Source: an uncultured Selenomonadaceae bacterium (GTDB lineage: Bacteria > Bacillota > Negativicutes > Selenomonadales > Selenomonadaceae). From it: a DNA stretch of 11,340 nt. The first letter of the stretch is position 1. Every line of letters begins with the position of its first letter. The notes under the pieces were generated by a model. It was not told the DNA's origin, did not search any database, and saw nothing but the letters and a program-made list of their open reading frames with translations. Shown one piece after another: positions 5,961 through 11,340 of the stretch. The position numbers and the translations under genes were made by a program. The stretch is taken from assembly GCA_905236145.1 (NCBI GenBank), contig CAJOOE010000042.1, positions 1 through 11,340 of the forward strand, in the 5' to 3' direction.

Positions 5961-5992
5961 GACTGTCAATCATTATTTCGGAGGTAAAGATT

Positions 5993-7042
5993 ATGGATAA
6001 AAAAGAAGCGTTGGCTGCGGCTATGAAACAGATTGAAAAGGAGTTCGGCAAAGGTGCGATAATGCGACTCGGCGACGACTCCGCAAGAATGGACGTAAAA
6101 GCCGTTTCGACCGGAATTTTGCCGCTCGATGTCGCACTCGGTATAGGCGGACTTCCTCGCGGAAGAATAATTGAAATTTACGGGCCGGAGTCAAGCGGCA
6201 AAACAACGGTCACACTGCACATGATAGCGGAAATGCAAAGGCAAGGCGGGACTGCGGCATTTATCGACGCGGAACACGCTCTGGATCCGGTTTACGCTCA
6301 AAAACTCGGCGTGAATTTGGAAGAACTCTTGGTTTCTCAACCGGACACCGGCGAACAGGCTTTGGAAATTGCGGATCGTCTTATAAGAAGTGCGGCGGTC
6401 GATATGATTGTAATTGACTCCGTTGCCGCCCTTGTGCCGAAATCCGAAATTGAAGGCGATATGGGAGATTCGCACGTCGGACTCCACGCCCGAATGATGA
6501 GTCAGGCGATGAGAAAACTTGCCGGAGCGATAAGCAAGACAGATACCGTCGCAATTTTTATAAATCAGATTCGCGAAAAAGTAGGCGTAATGTTCGGCAA
6601 TCCGGAAACAACGACCGGCGGTCGTGCTCTCAAATTTTATTCCAGCGTCCGGCTTGAAGTTCGCAAGGGTGAGGCACTCAAGCAGGGGACAGATGTTGTC
6701 GGCAACCGGACGAAAATCAAAGTTGCGAAAAATAAAGTTGCACCGCCTTTCAAGACTGCGGAATTTGATTTGATGTACGGGGAAGGTTATTCCCGCACCG
6801 GCAGTATTTTGGATATGGGCGTTGAATTGGAATTTATAGCAAAGTCCGGTGCGTATTTCTCATACAACGGCACGAGAATAGGACAGGGCAAGGAAAATGC
6901 AAAAAAATTCCTGCGTGAAAATCCGGAAATTGCAAACGAGATCGAAAAGAAAATTTTGGACTCTCTGACCAAAAAAGATACAACTCCCCCGGAGGAACCG
7001 GTTCAAGAAGTCGAAAACGAAATTCCGGCGGACGAAGAATAA
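5993..7042 (+). CDS. recA: Recombinase RecA
   Basis: ATP-dependent DNA strand-exchange protein that forms filaments on single-stranded DNA, drives homologous recombination and triggers LexA self-cleavage. The 349-residue length is standard. Walker A GPESSGKT is at 64-71, the catalytic-Glu region DAEHALDP at 92-99, Walker B IVIDSVAALVP at 139-149, loop L1 near EGDMGDSHVG (154-163) and loop L2 with FINQIREKVGVMFGNPETTTGG region at 189-210. The last 30 residues are acidic, as in other RecA proteins. Start ATG has GGAGG at 5980-5984. recX follows three bases after the stop, so the two are co-transcribed. The region upstream holds a long inverted repeat, and SOS control is plausible but unproven here. 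Complete, with all key residues intact. Confidence 0.98.
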   Translation: MDKKEALAAAMKQIEKEFGKGAIMRLGDDSARMDVKAVSTGILPLDVALGIGGLPRGRIIEIYGPESSGKTTVTLHMIAEMQRQGGTAAFIDAEHALDPVYAQKLGVNLEELLVSQPDTGEQALEIADRLIRSAAVDMIVIDSVAALVPKSEIEGDMGDSHVGLHARMMSQAMRKLAGAISKTDTVAIFINQIREKVGVMFGNPETTTGGRALKFYSSVRLEVRKGEALKQGTDVVGNRTKIKVAKNKVAPPFKTAEFDLMYGEGYSRTGSILDMGVELEFIAKSGAYFSYNGTRIGQGKENAKKFLRENPEIANEIEKKILDSLTKKDTTPPEEPVQEVENEIPADEE

Positions 7043-7045
7043 ATT

Positions 7046-7624
7046 ATGGATTTTGTAATTACGACGGCGGCGGAACTTTTGAAAAATCCCCGCCCGGCAA
7101 AAAAAAATTCGGACGAGCCGGAAAAAATTTCATCAAAAAAATCTTACGATCGCGACGGAAAAACAGCTTTGATGAAGGCGACGGATTTGTTGGCTTATCA
7201 AGAGCAGAGTTCAAAAAATTTAAAACGAAAACTTATTGCAAGGAAGTATGAGGAGCCGGAAGTTGACGAGGCGATAGAAAAACTCAAGCAATACAATTAT
7301 TTGAATGACGAGGACGCTTGCCGCCGACAGTTTGAAATTTTTTACAAAAGCGGCAAATTGAGTGTCCGGCAAATTTGTGTAAAGCTGATTCAACGCGGCT
7401 TTGACGAAAATTTTGTCCGTTCCCTTGTCCCGGAAAATGCCGGCGAACACGATTTGAAAGCGGCGGAAATTTTGCTTGAAAAGAAATTCGATCGCCGGAA
7501 ATTTGAAAAACTTGATGCCAAAGAAAAATTGAAATATCGAAATAAAATTTGGCAACAACTTGCGACACGGGGATTTGACGGCGAAACCGTACAAAACGCC
7601 ATGGAAAAATTCTCCCTGTTTTAA
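7046..7624 (+). CDS. recX: Regulatory protein RecX
   Basis: RecX binds the RecA filament and limits or disassembles it. The 192-residue protein is all-helical with three-helix repeats: residues about 40-85 (ALMKATDLLAYQEQSSKNL, LKRKLIARKYEEPEVDEAI), then the typical YLNDEDACRRQFE (about 84-97), LSVRQICVKLIQRGFDENF (104-123) and a final RGFDGETVQNAMEKF (174-189). The first 38 residues are Lys/Ser-rich and probably flexible. The start is three bases after the recA stop with only a weak upstream GGACGAAG, so translational coupling to recA is likely; a later start is possible but none has a better ribosome binding site that I can see. The position directly behind recA is the classic arrangement. 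A strong terminator follows. Confidence 0.92.
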   Translation: MDFVITTAAELLKNPRPAKKNSDEPEKISSKKSYDRDGKTALMKATDLLAYQEQSSKNLKRKLIARKYEEPEVDEAIEKLKQYNYLNDEDACRRQFEIFYKSGKLSVRQICVKLIQRGFDENFVRSLVPENAGEHDLKAAEILLEKKFDRRKFEKLDAKEKLKYRNKIWQQLATRGFDGETVQNAMEKFSLF

Positions 7625-7648
7625 TAAAAAAAAATCGAAATTTACGGC

Positions 7649-7689
7649 AAAAAAATCCGGCAAATTTGAAAAAATTACCGGATTTTTTT
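7649..7689. terminator. Bidirectional terminator between recX and argH
   Basis: AAAAAAATCCGG (7649-7660) and CCGGATTTTTTT (7678-7689) form a perfect 12-bp stem with a 17-base loop. The A and T arms supply a T run in both directions, so it serves recX on the plus strand and argH, which ends at 7742, on the minus strand. Confidence 0.9.
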
Positions 7690-7741
7690 GTTATGTTCAA
7701 AATTTCTTTGCAGAAAAATTTTTGTTCGGCGGCGGAAAAAA

Positions 7742-9163
7742 TTACCGAAATTTTTCCGGCAGCTTCAAAATTTCTTCGTCAATGATGTTTTTTGCCGAAA
7801 AAATTTGTCTGTCAACCTGCGTGTAAGAGGTCCCGCCGAGCGAATTTCTGTTTTTTACGCAAGTTTCCGGTTTAATCGCCTCATAAATATCTTCCGCGAA
7901 AACTTCCGAAAACTTTTTAAATTCGTCAATCGACAAATTCTTCAAAAAAACTCCCCGATCAATGCAATAATGCACCAATTTGCCGGAAATCGCGTGAGCC
8001 TCGCGGAACGGAATACCTTTTTTTACGAGATAATCCGCCAAATCCGTGGCGTTGCTGAAATCTTCTTCGACCGCACGACGCATATTTTCCGCCCGGACTT
8101 TCATTCCGGCAATAATTTGAGAGTAAACCGAAAGACTGAATTTTATCGTGTCGATCGCGTCAAAAATCCCTTCCTTATCCTCCTGCAAATCTTTGTTGTA
8201 AGCAAGCGGCAGAGCTTTGACCGTCGTCAAAAGTGCGACCAAATGACCGATAACCCTTCCGGATTTTCCGCGAACAAGTTCCGGAACGTCGGGATTTTTT
8301 TTCTGCGGCATCATTGAGGAGCCGGTGCAGTGTGCGTCGTCCAATTCGACAAAAGAAAATTCACGACTGACCCACAAAATTATTTCTTCACTCAACCGGG
8401 ACAGGTGAACCATCAAAATCGATGCCGCCGACAAAAATTCCAAAATATAATCTCTGTCGCTTACCGCGTCCAAGCTGTTTGAATAAATCGCCTCGAAATT
8501 CAATTCTTCCGCAACAAAATTTCTGTCGATCGGAAAGGTAGTTCCCGCCAATGCTCCGGCTCCCAGCGGCATAATGTCCGCTCTCTCGTAAACTCCGGCG
8601 AATCTTGAAAAATCTCGTTGCAACATCGAAAAATACGCCAAAAGATGATGGGCAAACAAAATCGGCTGTGCCCGTTGCAAATGCGTATAGCCCGGCATAA
8701 TGACTTCGGAATTTTTTTCCGCCGCCTTTATCAATTCCGTTTGCAATTCGATTATCAATTTTTGAATTTCGCGAACTTGCCGGCGAACGTACAAATGGGT
8801 ATCGAGTGCAACCTGATCGTTTCGACTGCGTGCCGTGTGAAGTCTGCCGCCCGCCTCCCCTATGTCGTCCGTCAAAGCCTTTTCAATATTCATGTGAATA
8901 TCTTCGAGATCGACGGAAAATTTAAATTCGCCGTCCTCAATTCGTTTCAAAATTTTCTGCAGTCCGGCAATAATTTTTTCCGAATCTTCCTCCGAAATAA
9001 TCCCGCACTTCGCAAGCATTTTCGCGTGAGCCGTCGAACCTTCGATGTCCTCGCGGTACATTCTCTTGTCAAAATTTATCGACGCTTGAAATTCGTTTAT
9101 CATTTCGTCGGTTGATTTTTCAAATCTGCCGCCCCACAAACTTTTATTTTCCGCATCGCTCAT
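7742..9163 (-). CDS. argH: Argininosuccinate lyase
   Basis: Last enzyme of arginine synthesis: splits argininosuccinate into arginine and fumarate, as a cytoplasmic homotetramer of the fumarase/aspartase superfamily. 473 residues, normal length. LWGGRF is at 9-14, HTARSRNDQV at 109-118, GYTHLQRAQP at 158-167 (catalytic His161), and the superfamily signature GSSMMPQKKNPD at 281-292 supplies the catalytic Ser on the mobile loop. The ATG overlaps the argG stop by four bases (ATGA, 9160-9163), giving translational coupling; a GGTGA inside the argG end may serve as a weak ribosome binding site. The terminator at 7649-7689 ends the operon. No residue of the active site is missing. Confidence 0.98.
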   Translation of the reverse strand: MSDAENKSLWGGRFEKSTDEMINEFQASINFDKRMYREDIEGSTAHAKMLAKCGIISEEDSEKIIAGLQKILKRIEDGEFKFSVDLEDIHMNIEKALTDDIGEAGGRLHTARSRNDQVALDTHLYVRRQVREIQKLIIELQTELIKAAEKNSEVIMPGYTHLQRAQPILFAHHLLAYFSMLQRDFSRFAGVYERADIMPLGAGALAGTTFPIDRNFVAEELNFEAIYSNSLDAVSDRDYILEFLSAASILMVHLSRLSEEIILWVSREFSFVELDDAHCTGSSMMPQKKNPDVPELVRGKSGRVIGHLVALLTTVKALPLAYNKDLQEDKEGIFDAIDTIKFSLSVYSQIIAGMKVRAENMRRAVEEDFSNATDLADYLVKKGIPFREAHAISGKLVHYCIDRGVFLKNLSIDEFKKFSEVFAEDIYEAIKPETCVKNRNSLGGTSYTQVDRQIFSAKNIIDEEILKLPEKFR

Positions 9164-10362
9164 TTTTGATTCACCAATGCACGGACTTTGAGCGGGAGTC
9201 CGAAGAGATTTATAAATCCGGTCGCGTCCGCCTGATTGTAAACGTCATCATGTTCAAAGGTGACAAATTCCTTGCTGTAGAGCGAGTAAGGAGATTTTGC
9301 ACCGGCGGAAATGATGTTGCCTTTGTAAAGTTTAAGGCGAACGGTGCCGGTGACCGATTCCTGCGTGGCATCGACAAATGCGGCAAGAGATTCGCGGAGT
9401 TGGCAGAACCACATACCGTCATAGACGAGCTCGCCGTATTTTACGGCAACGTGTTGTTTGAAGTGGAAAGTTGCACGATCGAGGCAGAGGTATTCAAGTT
9501 CTCTGTGAGCGTAATAGAGAATGGAGCCGGCAGGATTTTCATAAACGCCGCGACTCTTCATTCCGACCAAGCGATTTTCGCAAATATCGACAATACCGAC
9601 GCCGTTTCTTGCACCGATTTCGTTGAGTTTTGTTATAAGTTCGACGGCACCGAGTTTTTCGCCGTTGACGGCAATCGGAACGCCTTTTTCAAAATCAATC
9701 GTGACTTCTTCCGGTTTGTCGGGAGCGTCCTCCGGAGCCTTCGAGATGAGGAACATATTATTTTGCGGAGCGTTCCAGGGATCCTCCAAGTCGGAGCCTT
9801 CATGCGACAAATGCCAAATATTTCTGTCCATACTGTATTTTTTGTTTTCCGTCGGAATGGGGATATTGTGTTCTTGAGCGTATTTCAATTCAGATTCGCG
9901 GGAATCGAGATCCCATTCACGCCAGGGAGCGATAATTTTCAAATTCGGAGCAAGAGCTTTGACGGTGAGTTCAAAACGAACTTGATCGTTGCCTTTGCCC
10001 GTCGCACCGTGAGCGATTGCGTCCGCACCTTCCTCAAGTGCAATTTCGACAAGTTTTTTGGCGATTATGGGACGGGCAAAACTTGTACCGAGCAAATATT
10101 TTTCTTCGTAAGTCGCACCGGCTTTGAGTGTCGGGAAAATGTAATTTTCGATAAAATCTTTTGTAAGGTCGGCGATGTAAACTTTCGACGCACCGGAGTT
10201 ATAGGCTTTCTGTTCGACGGCGTTTAATTCGTCACCCTGTCCCACGTCCGCACAGACCGCTATAACCTCACAATGATAATTTTCTTTAAGCCAGGGAATT
10301 ATTACCGACGTATCCAAGCCGCCGGAATATGCCAACACTGCCTTTTTTACCGTTTCTGCCAT
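9160..10362 (-). CDS. argG: Argininosuccinate synthase
   Basis: Joins citrulline and aspartate using ATP (to AMP and pyrophosphate) to give argininosuccinate, the substrate of ArgH. Cytoplasmic homotetramer. 400 residues, normal length. The N-type ATP pyrophosphatase loop AYSGGLDTS is at 11-19, the aspartate/citrulline region ENYIFPTLKAGATYE at 72-86, and AHGATGKGNDQVRFE at 117-131. Start ATG at 10362 has AGAGGAGA at 10371-10378 and a near-consensus promoter upstream. It is the first gene of argG-argH, overlapping argH by four bases. No clear pair of ArgR boxes is seen, only a TGAATTTTT half-site in the leader (near 10380-10391). Confidence 0.98.
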   Translation of the reverse strand: MAETVKKAVLAYSGGLDTSVIIPWLKENYHCEVIAVCADVGQGDELNAVEQKAYNSGASKVYIADLTKDFIENYIFPTLKAGATYEEKYLLGTSFARPIIAKKLVEIALEEGADAIAHGATGKGNDQVRFELTVKALAPNLKIIAPWREWDLDSRESELKYAQEHNIPIPTENKKYSMDRNIWHLSHEGSDLEDPWNAPQNNMFLISKAPEDAPDKPEEVTIDFEKGVPIAVNGEKLGAVELITKLNEIGARNGVGIVDICENRLVGMKSRGVYENPAGSILYYAHRELEYLCLDRATFHFKQHVAVKYGELVYDGMWFCQLRESLAAFVDATQESVTGTVRLKLYKGNIISAGAKSPYSLYSKEFVTFEHDDVYNQADATGFINLFGLPLKVRALVNQK

Positions 10363-10406
10363 TAAAAAAATCTCCTCTCGAAAAATTCATTTGATTTAAC
10401 GCCCGT

Positions 10407-10435
10407 ATTTTACAATTAAGCAAAAGTCTTGTCAA
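10407..10435 (-). promoter_or_regulatory. Sigma-70 promoter of argGH
   Basis: Reading the minus strand, TTGACA (10430-10435) and TAAAAT (10407-10412) are 17 bases apart, one mismatch from full consensus. Transcription would start near 10400, leaving a leader of about 38 bases before argG. The upstream gene fliI ends at 10515, so argGH is an independent unit. Confidence 0.85.
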
Positions 10436-10442
10436 TCAAGCC

Positions 10443-10498
10443 GGAAAGGTTTGCAAGGTTTGCAAGGTGGAAAGGTTTGCAAGGTGGAAAGGTGGAAA
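10443..10498. repeat. Two-unit tandem repeat, order A A B A B B
   Basis: After a truncated GGAAA (10443-10447), unit A (GGTTTGCAA, 9 bases) occurs at 10448, 10457 and 10474, and unit B (GGTGGAAA, 8 bases) at 10466, 10483 and 10491, without gaps and without a single mismatch. It lies between the argG promoter and the fliI stop, outside coding sequence. Directly after it GGAAAG-TAA-CTTTCC (10494-10508) forms a short hairpin without a T run. Such perfect copies suggest recent slippage or recombination. Confidence 0.9.
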
Positions 10499-10514
10499 GT
10501 AACTTTCCCTGATT

Positions 10515-11340
10515 TTATCCTGCTCCCAATGCTTGTCCGGAAATTCCGATCAACTTTTTCTCGGTTTCCTCGTAAGTATCGACTTCAAAAATTCCCTGAC
10601 ACAAAAATTCGTTAATCGAATCAATTTTTTCTATCGACTTGTCAATCCTCTTGCTTGAGCCCTTGACGTAAGCACCTATGTGAATCAAGTCCTCCGCGTC
10701 CTTGTAAACTGCCATCAACGCTCTCATATTTTGGGCGGCTTGCAAATGTTCTTTGGTGACAACTTCATTCATTACACGGCTTACGCTTACCATAACATCT
10801 ATTGCCGGAAAATGATTTTGTGCGGCTATCGTCCGACTCAAAACAATATGCCCGTCCAAAATTGAACGCACGGCATCGGCAATCGGCTCATTCATGTCGT
10901 CGCCGTCAACCAAAACCGTATAAATTCCGGTAATGGATCCGTGATCACTTGTCCCGGCTCTCTCCAAAAGTCTGGGCAAAAGTGCAAAGACCGACGGAGT
11001 ATAGCCGCGAGTCGCCGGAGGTTCGCCGATTGTCAATCCGACTTCGCGTTGAGCCATAGCAAAGCGGGTAACGGAATCCATCATCAAAATTACTTTATGC
11101 CCGTGATCCCGGAAATATTCGGCAATGGCCGTTGCAGTCATCGCTCCTTTTATTCTGACAAGTGCCGGTTGATCCGAAGTCGCGACGACGACGACCGCCC
11201 TTTTCAAACCTTCTTCTCCCAAGTCGCGTTCGATAAAATCTCTGACTTCGCGGCCGCGTTCGCCGATAAGAGCAATGACGCTTATATCCGCCTCGGTGTT
11301 CCGGGCTATCATCGACAGCAAAGTTGATTTTCCCACGCCG
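10515..11340 (-). CDS. fliI: Flagellar export ATPase FliI, C-terminal part (cut by right window edge)
   Basis: ATPase of the flagellar type III export apparatus, an F1-beta-like hexamer at the inner face of the membrane that helps unfold and load export substrates. The last 274 codons are visible, starting inside the Walker A loop with GVGKSTLL. The next signatures are IALIGERGREVRDF, ATSDQPALVR, Walker B VILMMDSVTRFAMAQREVGL, GEPPATRGYTPSVFALLPRLLERAG, and the C-terminal helical part ending SGQALGAG. Since the loop lies near residue 165 in proteins of about 440 residues, the visible length is as expected and the C-terminus is complete. Virulence-type SctN homologues are the alternative, but the sequence reads as FliI. 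No fliJ follows; after the stop there is only the repeat and the argGH promoter. No terminator is evident. Confidence 0.93.
   Translation of the reverse strand, partial: GVGKSTLLSMIARNTEADISVIALIGERGREVRDFIERDLGEEGLKRAVVVVATSDQPALVRIKGAMTATAIAEYFRDHGHKVILMMDSVTRFAMAQREVGLTIGEPPATRGYTPSVFALLPRLLERAGTSDHGSITGIYTVLVDGDDMNEPIADAVRSILDGHIVLSRTIAAQNHFPAIDVMVSVSRVMNEVVTKEHLQAAQNMRALMAVYKDAEDLIHIGAYVKGSSKRIDKSIEKIDSINEFLCQGIFEVDTYEETEKKLIGISGQALGAG

Noticed and set aside
7691..7784. Short plus-strand frame after the recX terminator
   Set aside because: It lacks a ribosome binding site and runs into the 3' end of argH.
9112..10227. Long open frame of 371 codons on the plus strand opposite argG
   Set aside because: It is the mirror of a highly conserved gene with a full set of argininosuccinate synthase motifs. 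Its translation has no recognisable family, and its start lies inside argH.
10378..10400. ArgR (ARG box) operator in the argG leader
   Set aside because: Only one half-site like TGAATTTTT is present; the symmetric partner is missing.
10443..10498. The tandem repeat as a CRISPR array
   Set aside because: Units are 8-9 bases, contiguous and without spacers; nothing resembles a CRISPR repeat and no cas gene is near.
1..11340. Frequent TTCCGG/CCGGAA words as possible uptake or Chi-like signals
   Set aside because: They are mostly explained by codon preference (CCG for Pro followed by GAA or GGA, and their complements) on both strands; no longer fixed motif stands out.

Overview
The window looks like ordinary chromosome from a low-to-moderate GC, anaerobic, flagellated bacterium of the Firmicutes type. 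Strong GGAGG ribosome binding sites precede most genes, intrinsic terminators with long T runs are common, there is a stand-alone rubredoxin (typical of anaerobes), and a flagellar-type export ATPase. A Negativicutes (Selenomonadales-like) origin is my best guess from overall gene flavour, but no marker in the window proves it.

Layout, left to right. Minus strand, 1-837: a ribose-use pair, rbsD then rbsK, the latter cut by the left edge. Plus strand, 1075-1227: a likely 50-residue membrane peptide not followed by any other plus-strand gene. A bidirectional terminator at 1287-1350 separates it from a minus-strand pair (1363-3239): a sirtuin of the macrodomain-linked (SirTM-like) type followed 20 bases later by a secreted protein with an acidic tail. 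Upstream of that is a small minus-strand gene of 85 codons (3341-3598) with its own terminator. Plus strand, 3805-7624: a large multi-membrane GT-C/YfhO-like protein with a good sigma-70 promoter, rubredoxin, recA and recX. A perfect 12-bp terminator stem at 7649-7689 separates recX from the convergent minus-strand operon argG-argH (7742-10362), which has a near-consensus promoter at 10407-10435. A compact two-unit tandem repeat (order AABABB) lies between this promoter and the 3' end of a flagellar export ATPase gene (fliI-type), which runs off the right edge.

How the genes fit together: rbsD/rbsK supply ribose 5-phosphate; argG/argH do the last two steps of arginine synthesis; recA/recX are homologous recombination and its modulator. 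The less ordinary parts are the sirtuin with Gln at the catalytic His position, seen without the usual macrodomain or lipoyl-carrier neighbours and sharing an apparent operon with a secreted protein; the structured leader in front of the rubredoxin gene; the terminator/promoter overlap in front of recA; and the AABABB repeat. I see no mobile element, CRISPR array, rRNA or tRNA, and no clear evidence for an entirely new defence or biosynthetic system.
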